Positions 26,114-35,112 of a stretch of DNA of 46,976 nt are shown here, one piece after another. Made by a program: the position numbers and the translations under genes. Each line of letters begins with the position of its first letter. Within the stretch, counting starts at the first letter, position 1. The notes beneath the pieces are model-generated. The model worked only from the letters and a program-made list of their open reading frames with translations, made no database searches and was not told the origin of the DNA. The DNA comes from Actinophytocola sp. (GTDB taxonomy: Bacteria > Actinomycetota > Actinomycetes > Mycobacteriales > Pseudonocardiaceae): positions 1 to 46,976 of the forward strand of contig WHUB01000027.1 in NCBI GenBank assembly GCA_009377395.1, read 5' to 3'.

Positions 26114-26947
26114 TCAGCGGCGGCGGGCGAAGAACCGATCGCCCGAGCGTTCCAGCACCAGCCCCTGGCCGAACGTCTCCGACAGGCTCTCGCTGCTGAG
26201 GACGTCCTCGATGAGGCCGCTCGCGACCTCGGCGCCGTCGCGCAGCAGCAGCACGTGGGTGAACCCGGGCGGGATCTCCTCGACGTGGTGGGTGACCAGC
26301 ACCGTCGCGGGCGCCTCCGGGTCCATCGCCAGCATGGACAGCCGCGCCACCAGGTCCTCCCGGCCGCCGAGGTCGAGCCCGGCAGCCGGCTCGTCGAGCA
26401 GCAGCATCTCCGGGTCGGTCATCAGCGCGCGGGCGATCAGCGCGCGCTTGCGCTCCCCCTCGGACAGCGTGCCGAACTTCCGGTCGGCCAGCGACGCGAC
26501 ACCGAGCGCGCCGAGCAGCTCGTCCGCCCGGTCGGTGTCGATCTGGTCGTAGTGCTCACACCACCGGCCCATCACCGCGTACCCGGCGCTGAGCACGATG
26601 TCCCGCGCGGTCTCCTCCGGCGGCACGCGGTTCGCCAGCGCGGCGGAGGTGAACCCGATCCGGGGCCGCAGCTCGAAGACGTCGGTCCTGCCGAGCTGCT
26701 CGCCGAGCAGGTGCACCGTGCCGGTGGTGGGGTGCATCTCGGCAGCGGCGATGCGCAGCAGCGTGGTCTTGCCCGCCCCGTTCGCGCCGAGCACGACCCA
26801 CCGCTCGTCGAGCTCGACCGACCAGGTCAGCTTGCTCAGCAGGTTGCTGTCGCCACGGCGCACGCCGACGTCGGACATGTGCACGACGAGGTCGTCGAGA
26901 ACGAGCGGCGGGGAGTCGGCTTCCGGTGTCGATCGATCGGGGGTCAC
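26114..26947 (-). CDS. ABC transporter ATP-binding protein, Rv3041c-like
   Basis: A 277-residue ATPase. Walker A is GANGAGKTT, the signature LSEGERKRALIARAL, Walker B MLLLDEPAAGLD, and the switch histidine lies in LVTHHVEEIPP. No permease or binding protein is adjacent, so the partner is elsewhere or the protein acts alone. GTG 26947 (VTPDRSTPEAD) is chosen; ATG 26878 (MSDVGVRRGD) is an alternative and neither has a strong ribosome site. A further in-frame reading upstream is unlikely. Gene order next to the hydratase and methyltransferase resembles Rv3038c-Rv3041c. The gap 26948-27138 shows nothing I can name. Confidence 0.86.
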   Translation of the reverse strand: MTPDRSTPEADSPPLVLDDLVVHMSDVGVRRGDSNLLSKLTWSVELDERWVVLGANGAGKTTLLRIAAAEMHPTTGTVHLLGEQLGRTDVFELRPRIGFTSAALANRVPPEETARDIVLSAGYAVMGRWCEHYDQIDTDRADELLGALGVASLADRKFGTLSEGERKRALIARALMTDPEMLLLDEPAAGLDLGGREDLVARLSMLAMDPEAPATVLVTHHVEEIPPGFTHVLLLRDGAEVASGLIEDVLSSESLSETFGQGLVLERSGDRFFARRR

Positions 26948-27138
26948 CGCGCCATTCTGGCCGAGCCCGCCACCGGCCTCGCGCTCGGTCTCCGCTTGCT
27001 CCGCACCGAGCGGCTTGCGCCATTGCTCGAGCATCTGCATCGCTGAGCGCGCCCACCCCATCGGCCGTCATCACCTCGCCGTCATCGCACCGGCAGCGCA
27101 TCGAGAATTGACAAACACAGTACCGGCATTCGTTGCCG

Positions 27139-29661
27139 CTACTGCAAGACCATCTTGCCCAGCTCGGCGGGGCTGGCGAGCAGGTCGTGGCGCGGCAACA
27201 CCCGGACGGTGTAACCGAGCGCGCCCGCATGGGGCAACGGCATCTCGGCGACGAACCCGCCATCGCGCTCCGGCTGCATCGACGTCGTCACCACGTCGTG
27301 CAGGTCGTCGGTGTCGCCGAGCTTGCCGAGCACCGCCTGCACGTCGACCTCGTCCGGGGAGAGCCCCGCCAGCTCGACGCGCGCGGTGACCCGCACCAGG
27401 GCGCCGACGACCAGCTCACCCTTGCCGTCGGTGTCGACGACGGTCAGCGCCGAGTCGCTCACCCGGACCCGTTCCCACGCCCCGTCGAGCCGCGCCCGGT
27501 ACCCGGCCAGCTCCCGCGCGCCCCGGTGGCCGTCCGCGCTGGTCGCCGCGACCGACGCCGCCGCGGGCAGGTAGTAGTGCTCGACGTACTCGCGCAGCAT
27601 CCGGGACGTCTGCACGCTCGGGCCGAGGGTGGCGAGGGTGTGCCAGACCATCGACAGCCAGCCCTTCGGCACGCCGTCGCCGTCCCGGTCGTAGAACAGC
27701 GGCGCGACCTGCTGCGTCATCAGCTCGTACAGCGCGGCCGCTTCGAGGTCGTCGCGGCGCAGCGGGTCGTTGATGCCGTCGGCGGTCGGGATCGCCCAGC
27801 CGTTGCTGCCGTCGTAGTACTCGTCCCACCAGCCGTCCCGGATGGACAGGTTCAGCCCGCCGTTGAGCGCCGACTTCATGCCGGAGGTGCCACACGCCTC
27901 CAGCGGCCGGGTCGGGTTGTTGAGCCACACGTCGCAGCCCCAGTACAGGTAGCGCGCCAGCGACATGTCGTAGTCGGGCAGAAACACGATCCGGTGCCGC
28001 ACCTCCTGCTCGTCGGCGAACCGCACGATCTGCTGGATCAACGCCTTGCCGCCCTCGTCGGCGGGATGCGACTTGCCCGCGACGACGAGCTGGATCGGCC
28101 TGCGCTCGTCGAGCAGAATGCGCCGCAGCCGCTCCGGATCGCGCAGCATCAGCGTGAGCCGCTTGTAGGTGGGCACCCGGCGGGCGAAGCCGACCGTGAG
28201 CACGCCGGGGTCGAAGACCCGGTCCGTCCAGCCGAGCTCGAGCGCCGACGCCCCGCGTTGCAGCCAGGAGTCCCGCACCCTGCGCCGCACCTCGGTGATC
28301 AGCCGCTGCCGCAGCTCGCAGCGCAGCCGCCACAGGTCGGCGTCGGTGACGCCGTCGTCGGCGAGCAGCTCGGTCATCTCGCGGGCGGTCCAGGTCGGCC
28401 CGTGCACGCCGTTGGTGACCGAGCGCAGCGGGATCTCGGCCTCGGCGAAGCCGGGCCACAGCCGGGCGAACATCCGCCGCGACACCGCGCCGTGCAGCCG
28501 GGAGACGCCGTTGGCCCGCTGCGCCAACCGCAGCCCCATGTGCGCCATGTTGAACAGGCCGGGGTTGTCCTCCACGCCCAGCTCGAGCACTCGCTCGACG
28601 TCGATGCCGGGCACCAGCCTGCCCTCGGCGAAGTAGCGACGCAGCTTCTCGACCGGGAACCGGTCGATCCCGGCGGGCACCGGCGTGTGGGTGGTGAACA
28701 CGGTGCCCGCCCGCACCGCGGAGACCGCCTCGTCGAACGACAGCCCGGCGCCGGTGACCAGCTCCCGCGCCCGCTCGACGCCGAGGAATCCGGCGTGGCC
28801 CTCGTTGGTGTGGAACACCTCGGGGCTCGGCTGGCCGGACAGCTCGCAGAAGCGGCGCACCGCGCGCACCCCGCCGATCCCGGCGAGCAGCTCCTGCCGG
28901 ATGCGGTGGTCGGTGTCGCCGCCGTAGAGCCGGTCGGTGACGGTGCGGAGGTCGTCGTCGTTGGCCTCGACGTCGGTGTCGAGCAGCAGCAGCGGCGCCC
29001 GGCCGACGGTGGCCTGCCAGACCTGCGCGAGCAGGTCCCGACCGCCGGGCATGGCGACGTCGATCAGCACCGGGTCGCCGTGCTCGTCCTCCATGCGGGT
29101 CAGCGGAAGTCCGCTCGGGTCGATCACCGGGTAGTGCTCGACCTGCCAGCCGTCGATCGACAGCGACTGCCGGAAGTACCCGGAGCGGTAGAGCAGGCCG
29201 ACGCCGATCACCGGGACGCCGAGGTCGGAGGCCGACTTGAGGTGGTCGGCGGCGAGCACGCCGAGCCCGCCGGAGTAGTTCGGCAGCGCCTCGGTGACGC
29301 CGAACTCCATGGAGAAGTACGCGATGCCCGCGGGCAGCAGCGTGTCGTCGTCGTTCTCCTCGGCGAGCCGCTGGTACCAGCGCGGCTCGGTCAGGTAGCG
29401 GTGCAGGTCCTCGGTGGCCGCCCTGGTCCGCGCGATGAAGTCCTCGTCGGTCGCCAGCTCGTCGAGCCGGGCGGGCGTGACCCCGGTCAGGATCCGCAGC
29501 GGGTCGCCGCCGACCTCGGCGGCGAGGTCCGGGTCCATGGTCTCGAACAGCTCTCTGGTCTCCGGATGCCACGTCCACCGCAGGTTCGTCGCCAGCTCGG
29601 CAAGACCGGCCAGCGGCTGGGGAACACGGGCGCGCACGGTGAACCGTCGAACTGCCTTCAT
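27139..29661 (-). CDS. glgP: Alpha-glucan (glycogen/maltodextrin) phosphorylase
   Basis: An 840-residue phosphorylase of the short actinobacterial type, with a DUF3417-type N-terminus (PLAGLAELATNLRWTWHPETRELF). It has the NYSGGLGVLAADHLKS active-site region, HTNEGHAGFL, and the PLP-binding EACGTSGMKSALNGGLN with Lys596. It releases glucose-1-phosphate from alpha-1,4-glucans. ATG 29661 has no clear ribosome site and may be leaderless. It lies between the ABC ATPase and a divergent lipoprotein gene, and could trim the same cytoplasmic glucans that the left-end GH57/GT4 enzymes build. Confidence 0.95.
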   Translation of the reverse strand: MKAVRRFTVRARVPQPLAGLAELATNLRWTWHPETRELFETMDPDLAAEVGGDPLRILTGVTPARLDELATDEDFIARTRAATEDLHRYLTEPRWYQRLAEENDDDTLLPAGIAYFSMEFGVTEALPNYSGGLGVLAADHLKSASDLGVPVIGVGLLYRSGYFRQSLSIDGWQVEHYPVIDPSGLPLTRMEDEHGDPVLIDVAMPGGRDLLAQVWQATVGRAPLLLLDTDVEANDDDLRTVTDRLYGGDTDHRIRQELLAGIGGVRAVRRFCELSGQPSPEVFHTNEGHAGFLGVERARELVTGAGLSFDEAVSAVRAGTVFTTHTPVPAGIDRFPVEKLRRYFAEGRLVPGIDVERVLELGVEDNPGLFNMAHMGLRLAQRANGVSRLHGAVSRRMFARLWPGFAEAEIPLRSVTNGVHGPTWTAREMTELLADDGVTDADLWRLRCELRQRLITEVRRRVRDSWLQRGASALELGWTDRVFDPGVLTVGFARRVPTYKRLTLMLRDPERLRRILLDERRPIQLVVAGKSHPADEGGKALIQQIVRFADEQEVRHRIVFLPDYDMSLARYLYWGCDVWLNNPTRPLEACGTSGMKSALNGGLNLSIRDGWWDEYYDGSNGWAIPTADGINDPLRRDDLEAAALYELMTQQVAPLFYDRDGDGVPKGWLSMVWHTLATLGPSVQTSRMLREYVEHYYLPAAASVAATSADGHRGARELAGYRARLDGAWERVRVSDSALTVVDTDGKGELVVGALVRVTARVELAGLSPDEVDVQAVLGKLGDTDDLHDVVTTSMQPERDGGFVAEMPLPHAGALGYTVRVLPRHDLLASPAELGKMVLQ

Positions 29662-29737
29662 GTCAGGAGACTAACGGCCCGCAGCCGCCCATGGTCACGA
29701 TCGGGTGGGCGCCGGTGTCGCTCGGTAGGGTTCCGGC

Positions 29738-31111
29738 ATGTCTCCGGCCCGTGGCAGCGTGATGATCTCGGCGGCGGTGCTCGCGCTCGGCGTGCTCGGC
29801 GGCTGCCAGCAGACCACTGCGGGCCGGCCGACGCCGGTCGACGTCACCACGGTCGGCGGTTTCGAGATCACTCACTTCGACAGCGGCCTCGTGCCCGGCG
29901 CGCCCGCCCCCGGCGTCGCCGTCGACAACGCCACCGCCGGGCTGCCCGACCGGCTGGCGACGGCCACCATCGCCGACCTCACCGAGTACTGGGGCGAGAC
30001 GCTGCCCGCCGAGTTCGGCGTCGACTTCGAGCCCGTCCGGCGGCTGATCTCCTACGACTCCCGCACCGGCAGCGTCCACACCGCCTGCGGCACGCTGAAC
30101 CAGGCGAACGCGTTCTACTGCGAGCGGGCCGACACGGTGGCCTGGGACCGGGGCGCGCTGCTGCCCGGCATGATCGACGAGTACGGGCCGGTGTCGGCGG
30201 TGACGGTGCTCGCCCACGAGTACGGCCACGCGGTGCAGCACCGGCTCGGCGCGGCGGCGAGCATCGACGAGACCACGCCGTCGATCGTGCGTGAGCTGCA
30301 GGCGGACTGCTTCGCCGGGAACTACTTCCGCTGGGTCGTCGCGGGCAACAGCGATTACCTGCGAGTCTCGACGGCCGAGGGGCTCAACGCCGCGCTCAGC
30401 TCGCTGTACTTCGTGCGGGACGCGCCGGGCGTGCTGAGTGCGGAGCAGGGCGCGCACGGCACCTCGTTCGACCGCACCTATGCGATCCAGGACGGCTTCG
30501 AGCGCGGCCCTGCCGCCTGCGCGGGCTACGACGAGGCGCTGATCGACGGGCGGACGACGCAGCAGGAGTTCAGCGAGCAGGACACCGGCCGGGGCGACCT
30601 GCCGGTCACGCCGGAGAACGTGCGGCTGGTCGCGGAAAGCCTCCGGGCGGCGTTCGGCGGCGCGAGGGTCGGCACCTCGGGCGGCTGCGGCCGCGCCGGG
30701 CGGGCGGCGGTCTACTGTCCCGGCGAGCGCGCCGTCGCGCTCGACCTGGCGGAGCTGCGCCGGATCGCGGGACCACGGGGCGACTTCGCGGCGTGGGCGG
30801 CGATCGCGTCGCGGTACGCGCTGTCGGTGCAGCAGACGCGGGGGCTGCCGCTCGACGGCCCGCTGACCGGACTGCGCACCGCGTGCCTGGTCGGCTCGTG
30901 GGCCGGTGCGGCGAACCGGCCGCGCCCGGCCGGCACGGTCATCCGGCTCTCGCCGGGCGACGTCGACGAGGCCGTACTCGACATGCTGCGGCCGGACGGC
31001 CTGATCGCGGCCGACGTCGACGGCACGCCGGTGCCGAGCGGGTTCCTGCGCATCGAGGCGTTCCGCGTCGGCTACACCGACGGCCCCGACGGCTGCCGCG
31101 AGTACGGCTGA
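29738..31111 (+). CDS. Putative lipoprotein zinc metallopeptidase (neutral zinc metallopeptidase/YpfJ-like)
   Basis: A 457-residue protein. A short signal peptide ends in a lipobox LGGC (Cys23), so it is likely anchored outside the membrane. The zinc motif is HEYGHAVQH (His160-His164), followed by IVRELQADCFAG, where the Glu would be the third ligand. This is the pattern of the YpfJ/neutral zinc metallopeptidase group. The C-terminal 150 residues are cysteine-containing and unassigned. AGGG lies eight bases before the ATG. It converges with the thioredoxin gene, four bases between stops. Confidence 0.87.
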   Translation: MSPARGSVMISAAVLALGVLGGCQQTTAGRPTPVDVTTVGGFEITHFDSGLVPGAPAPGVAVDNATAGLPDRLATATIADLTEYWGETLPAEFGVDFEPVRRLISYDSRTGSVHTACGTLNQANAFYCERADTVAWDRGALLPGMIDEYGPVSAVTVLAHEYGHAVQHRLGAAASIDETTPSIVRELQADCFAGNYFRWVVAGNSDYLRVSTAEGLNAALSSLYFVRDAPGVLSAEQGAHGTSFDRTYAIQDGFERGPAACAGYDEALIDGRTTQQEFSEQDTGRGDLPVTPENVRLVAESLRAAFGGARVGTSGGCGRAGRAAVYCPGERAVALDLAELRRIAGPRGDFAAWAAIASRYALSVQQTRGLPLDGPLTGLRTACLVGSWAGAANRPRPAGTVIRLSPGDVDEAVLDMLRPDGLIAADVDGTPVPSGFLRIEAFRVGYTDGPDGCREYG

Positions 31112-31115
31112 CGCG

Positions 31116-32102
31116 TCAGAACAGCGCGCTCGCCAGGTCCCGGCGCGCCTTCATCACCCGCTCGTCCGCAGGGTCGAACAGCTCGAAGAGCTCGACCAGG
31201 TGGTTGCGGAGCTGGTCCTTGTCGTCGCCGGCGTTGACCCTGATGGCGGCGATGAGCCGGGCGAACGCCTGCTCCGGCTGCTGCCGCGCTACCTCGACGT
31301 CGGCGGCGGACATCGCGGCCGTCGCGTCGGCGGGGTCGGCGTCCGAGGTCGCGATGACGGCGGGGTCGAGCGAGTCGGTGCGGGCGGCGAAACGCACCTG
31401 GTTCATCGCCGCCTTGGCCTCCTCGTTGGCGGGCTCCTCGTCGAGGATGCGCTGGTAGGCGGCCTCGGCCTCGGCGAAGTCGCCCCGCTCGAAGGCGGCC
31501 TCGGCCTCGGTGAACCGGGGATCCTCCGGCTCCTCGACCGGCGCCTCCTCCTGCTCGCCCTGTTCGGCGGCCTGGATGCCGGGCAGCTTGTCCCGCAACG
31601 CGTCGAGCAGCGAGTCGAGCCACTTGCGAATCTCGGGTTCGGGCAGGGCGCCGGAGAACGCGTCGACCGGCTGCCCGCCGGCGATCGCGACCACGGTCGG
31701 GATCGACTGCGCGCCGAACAGCTGCGCGATGCGCGGGTTCGCGTCGACGTCGACCTTGGCGAGCACCCACGCGCCGTTGGACTCCTGAGCCAGCTTGTCG
31801 AGCAGCGGGCCGAGCTGCTTGCACGGCCCGCACCACTCCGCCCACAGGTCGACCACGACGAGCTGCTGCATGGAGCGCTCGACGACGTCGGTCTGGAAGC
31901 TCTGTTCGGTGACGTCGATGACGGCACCCGCGCTTGGCGGCCCCGCTGCCTGTCCGCCGCCCGACTGCTGCTGCGACGCGGCCTCGGCACGCTGCTTGAG
32001 ACCGGACAGGTCGACCGCCCCCGCGAGCGAGCCGGAGATCGCGGGTGAGGATTCTGCTGATTGCGCACCTGACCTCGGTGCGGGTCCGCGTGGTTGTGTC
32101 AC
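31116..32102 (-). CDS. YbbN-type thioredoxin-TPR co-chaperone (Rv1324-like)
   Basis: A 328-residue protein. A disordered N-terminus includes [18 protein letters not shown] residues ([13 protein letters not shown] at about 28-40). The thioredoxin domain (about 60-170) has WCGPC with Cys91 and Cys94, so redox activity is kept. A TPR region (about 205-325) contains [20 protein letters not shown]. Homologues help client proteins and resist stress. The start may be GTG 32102 with AGGA eight bases upstream or ATG 32111; I prefer the GTG. Confidence 0.9.
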   Translation of the reverse strand: MTQPRGPAPRSGAQSAESSPAISGSLAGAVDLSGLKQRAEAASQQQSGGGQAAGPPSAGAVIDVTEQSFQTDVVERSMQQLVVVDLWAEWCGPCKQLGPLLDKLAQESNGAWVLAKVDVDANPRIAQLFGAQSIPTVVAIAGGQPVDAFSGALPEPEIRKWLDSLLDALRDKLPGIQAAEQGEQEEAPVEEPEDPRFTEAEAAFERGDFAEAEAAYQRILDEEPANEEAKAAMNQVRFAARTDSLDPAVIATSDADPADATAAMSAADVEVARQQPEQAFARLIAAIRVNAGDDKDQLRNHLVELFELFDPADERVMKARRDLASALF

Positions 32103-32195
32103 GTCCCCCATCCTGGCACGAAACGCCGGTGCGCTCACCACGGCCCGGGAGGCGTCGCCGTTCGGTGCGGTCGCCGACGTTGATAGCTTCGCGGC

Positions 32196-32693
32196 ATGAA
32201 CAATCCGTTGCCGTTCGACCCCATCGCCCGCGCCGCGGACCTCTGGGAGGAACGCATCGGACCTGCCACGACGATGGCCGCGGCCACCGGCGTGATGCGG
32301 GTGCAGCAGATCATCCAGTCCGCCGTCGACGGTGCGCTCAAGCCGCACAAGCTGACGTTCGCCCGGTTCGAGGCACTGGTGTTGCTTACTTTCGCCCGGC
32401 GCGGCAGCCTGCCGATGCGGGTGATGGGCGAACGGCTGCAACTGCACCCGACCAGCGTCACCAACATCGTCGACCGGCTCGAGGCGGACAGCCTCGTCAC
32501 CCGGCTGCCGCACCCTACCGACCGGCGCACCACGCTGGTGGAAATCACCCCCGCCGGGCGGCAGCGGTGCGAGGAGGCCACCAAGGCCGTCACCCACATC
32601 GACTTCGGCCTGACCGGGCTGACCCAGCGGCAGACCGGTCAGCTCATCGAGCTGCTGACCAGGGTGCGGAAGGCGACCGGCGACTTCGAGTGA
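32196..32693 (+). CDS. MarR family transcriptional regulator
   Basis: A 165-residue protein with a central winged helix ([29 protein letters not shown], about 48-80, shown here only as a location guide by its start [10 protein letters not shown]), recognition helix [18 protein letters not shown] and wing [15 protein letters not shown]. MarR proteins are dimers that respond to phenolics or oxidants. It is divergent from the YbbN gene with a 93-bp gap, so it may control itself and that gene. It converges on the DUF3817 gene with no gap. Confidence 0.9.
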   Translation: MNNPLPFDPIARAADLWEERIGPATTMAAATGVMRVQQIIQSAVDGALKPHKLTFARFEALVLLTFARRGSLPMRVMGERLQLHPTSVTNIVDRLEADSLVTRLPHPTDRRTTLVEITPAGRQRCEEATKAVTHIDFGLTGLTQRQTGQLIELLTRVRKATGDFE

Positions 32694-33062
32694 TCAGGCG
32701 GTGGCCTGCTCGCGCCCGTCGGGCAGGTACAGCGCGACACCGGCGCGGCGGTCGATCTCGGGGCCGTCGAACTTGCCCCGGCGCAGCGCCCACGACTCGA
32801 ACAGCCAGGTGCACAGTGGCGGCACGCTCGCGGCGAGTGCGAGCAGCAGGGTCTTGCCGTTCCAGCCGAACACCCGGAACAGCGCCAGCGTCGTCACGAC
32901 GTAGGTGAGGAACAGGATGCCGTGCACCATGCCGAACACGGGGACGCCGCCCTCACCGAAGCCGACGACGTACTTGACGAACATGCCCGCGAGCAGCGCC
33001 ATCCACGACAGCGCCTCGGCGACGGCGACCACCCGGAACACCGTTGCGGCCTTGCCAACCAC
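32694..33062 (-). CDS. DUF3817 family small membrane protein
   Basis: A 122-residue protein with three membrane segments (about residues 5-27, 38-58 and 64-85) and the DUF3817 pattern RVVAVAEALSWMALL and GMVHGILFLTYVV. GTG 33062 follows GGAGGAAGT closely, which decides the start. The function of the family is unknown. It is divergent from the mannose-6-phosphate isomerase gene across a 139-bp gap. Confidence 0.87.
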   Translation of the reverse strand: MVGKAATVFRVVAVAEALSWMALLAGMFVKYVVGFGEGGVPVFGMVHGILFLTYVVTTLALFRVFGWNGKTLLLALAASVPPLCTWLFESWALRRGKFDGPEIDRRAGVALYLPDGREQATA

Positions 33063-33201
33063 ACTTCCTCCAGACACACACGAGCGGTTCTCGCTACTGA
33101 GGTGAGATGGGCTCAGCGCTGAACCCGCGAAGACGCGGCCCGACTGGCCGCTACGGTGTTCATTCTGAAGCGTGATGGCAGTCACCAGCACACTAGGGCG
33201 T

Positions 33202-34200
33202 ATGAAGGCCGAACTCTTGCCACCCAACCAGCCGCGGCACTTCTACCGGGGCGGCGCCGCGATCGCCGCGTTCCGGGGTATCCCCGCGCCGGACGACTAC
33301 TTGCCGGAGGACTGGGTGGCGTCGACGACGAGCCGGTTCGGCACCACCGGCACCGGGCTGAGCGTGCTCGCCGACGGCACGCCGCTGGCGGACGCCGTGC
33401 GTGCCGATCCGGCGGGCTGGCTCGGCGATGAGCACGTCGCGCGTTTCGGCAGCAGCACCGCGTTGCTGGTCAAGCTGCTCGACGCCGGTCAGCGGCTGCC
33501 GGTGCACTGCCACCCGTCCGATGCCTTCGCCCGGGCGCATCTCGGCGCCGGGTGCGGCAAGACCGAGGCGTGGCTCGTGCTGGCGACCACCGGCGCCAAC
33601 CCGACCGTGCGGGCGGGGTTTCGCGCCGACACCGACGAGGCGACGGTGCGGCGCTGGGTGGTGGAGCAGGACGGCGCGGCGCTGCTCGGCGCGCTCAACG
33701 AGATCCCGGTGCGGGCCGGCGACGCCGTCGTGATCCCCGCCGGGCTGCCGCACGCCATCGGCGAGGGAGTGTTCGTGCTCGAACTGCAGCAGCCGAGCGA
33801 CCTGTCGCTGACGCTGGAGTGGCGCGGCTTCCTCGACACCGCCGAGCAGGCGCACCTCGGCATCGGTTTCGAGCGGGCGCTGGCCGCGCTGGACCGCTCC
33901 GGCTGGGACGACGACCGGCTCGCGACGCTGATCACCAACCACGACTCGGGTTCGCTGCTCGCTCCCGCCGCGGACGGTTTCTTCCGCGCCCACCGGCTCA
34001 CCGGCGCGGCGACGGTCGCGCCCGGCTTCGCGGTGCTGGTCGTGCTCGGCGGAGACGGCGCGCTGCGCACCGCCGACGGCGACACGCTGCGGCTGGCGCG
34101 CGGCGCAACCGTCGTCGTCCCGCACGCGGCGGGACCGGCGCACCTGGACGGCGACGTCGACGTGCTGGTATGCCGCCCGCCTAATCCGGGGAATCCATAG
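33202..34200 (+). CDS. manA: Class I mannose-6-phosphate isomerase-like protein
   Basis: A 332-residue cupin protein. The zinc-binding set is RLPVHCHPSDAF (His102, His104), GKTEAWLVL (Glu122) and AGLPHAIGEG. It interconverts fructose-6-phosphate and mannose-6-phosphate, feeding GDP-mannose. It is shorter than the usual 390-420-residue actinobacterial ManA, so it may belong to a compact subgroup and the symbol is provisional. Start 33202 (MKAELLPPNQP) has AGGG close by; ATG 33175 is an alternative. Confidence 0.8.
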   Translation: MKAELLPPNQPRHFYRGGAAIAAFRGIPAPDDYLPEDWVASTTSRFGTTGTGLSVLADGTPLADAVRADPAGWLGDEHVARFGSSTALLVKLLDAGQRLPVHCHPSDAFARAHLGAGCGKTEAWLVLATTGANPTVRAGFRADTDEATVRRWVVEQDGAALLGALNEIPVRAGDAVVIPAGLPHAIGEGVFVLELQQPSDLSLTLEWRGFLDTAEQAHLGIGFERALAALDRSGWDDDRLATLITNHDSGSLLAPAADGFFRAHRLTGAATVAPGFAVLVVLGGDGALRTADGDTLRLARGATVVVPHAAGPAHLDGDVDVLVCRPPNPGNP

Positions 34201-34236
34201 TCGCGGTCTCGGCGCTGCCCGGTTACGTTGACTGCC

Positions 34237-35112
34237 ATGCCGCCGTCAGCACCCCGCGCCGTGACCCGTCGCGCGGCGCTGCGCGGAGCGGCGGCGGCCG
34301 GGGTGGTCACGCTGTCCGGCTGCGGGCCGAAGGGAGCGGCGACCACCTTCGAGACGGCGCGGGAGACCGGCGCCATCAAGGTCGGCTTCGCCAACGAGGC
34401 GCCGTACGGGTTCATCGACAAGACCGGCAGGCTGACCGGCGAGGCGCCGGAGGTGGCACGGGCGGTACTGCGGCCGTACGGCATTGTCAGGCTGGAAGGG
34501 GTACTGGCCGACTTCCGCCAGCTCATCTCCGGTCTCCAGGCGGAGCAGTACGCGTTCGTCGCCGCCGGGATGTTCATGAACCCCGAGCGCTGCGCCGATG
34601 CGGATTTCTCCATCCCGGACTACCGGGTCGAGTCGGCGTTCCTGGTGCCGGTGGGCAATCCGGCCGGCATCACGCGGTTCACCGACATCAGGGGCACGGA
34701 CGTCCTGATCGCGGTGCTCACCGGCGGGGTCGAGCTCGGCTATGCGGTCGAGGCCGGGGTGCCGGAGGAGCAGATCGTCACGCTCGGCGACCAGGACAGC
34801 CTGTTCCGCGCCGTGCGGGCGGGCCGGGTCTACGGGGCCGCGATGCCGGACATCACGGTGGCGTACCTGCTGGCGCAGCACCCCGGCTCCGGCCTGGAGA
34901 AGACGGCGTCGTTCCGGCGCGGCGGCACGGCGGACGTCGGCGGGTTCACCTTTCCCGAGGGCGCGTCCGGCTTCATCTCGGCGTTCAACACCGGACTGCG
35001 CAGGCTCAAGCGGTCCGGCGAGTGGCTGCGGATCGTGCAGCCGTTCGGGTTCAGCCAGCGCAACGCGCCGCCACCGGGCATGACCACCGAGCAGTTCTGC
35101 GGTGACGCGTGA
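34237..35112 (+). CDS. Family 3 solute-binding lipoprotein, GlnH/EhuB-like
   Basis: A 291-residue protein with a twin-arginine-like start (TRRAALRGAAAAG) and lipobox LSGC (Cys29). The amino-acid-binding domain starts at GAIKVGFANEAPYGF, a stretch common in EhuB-type proteins. No ABC permease or ATPase follows. Instead the stop overlaps the GTG of a four-helix membrane protein (GTGA), as in the mycobacterial GlnH-GlnX sensor pair. The role may be ligand sensing rather than import. The ligand could be an amino acid or ectoine. Confidence 0.82.
   Translation: MPPSAPRAVTRRAALRGAAAAGVVTLSGCGPKGAATTFETARETGAIKVGFANEAPYGFIDKTGRLTGEAPEVARAVLRPYGIVRLEGVLADFRQLISGLQAEQYAFVAAGMFMNPERCADADFSIPDYRVESAFLVPVGNPAGITRFTDIRGTDVLIAVLTGGVELGYAVEAGVPEEQIVTLGDQDSLFRAVRAGRVYGAAMPDITVAYLLAQHPGSGLEKTASFRRGGTADVGGFTFPEGASGFISAFNTGLRRLKRSGEWLRIVQPFGFSQRNAPPPGMTTEQFCGDA

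Noticed and set aside
27106..27140. TTGACA-like hexamer as a possible plus-strand promoter
   Set aside because: No matching -10 at 16-18 bases and no plus-strand gene follows, as glgP and the ABC gene are both on the minus strand.
27133..30294. A 1053-codon frame on the plus strand across glycogen phosphorylase
   Set aside because: It runs antisense to glgP and then out of frame through the lipoprotein gene; low-complexity composition, no domain.
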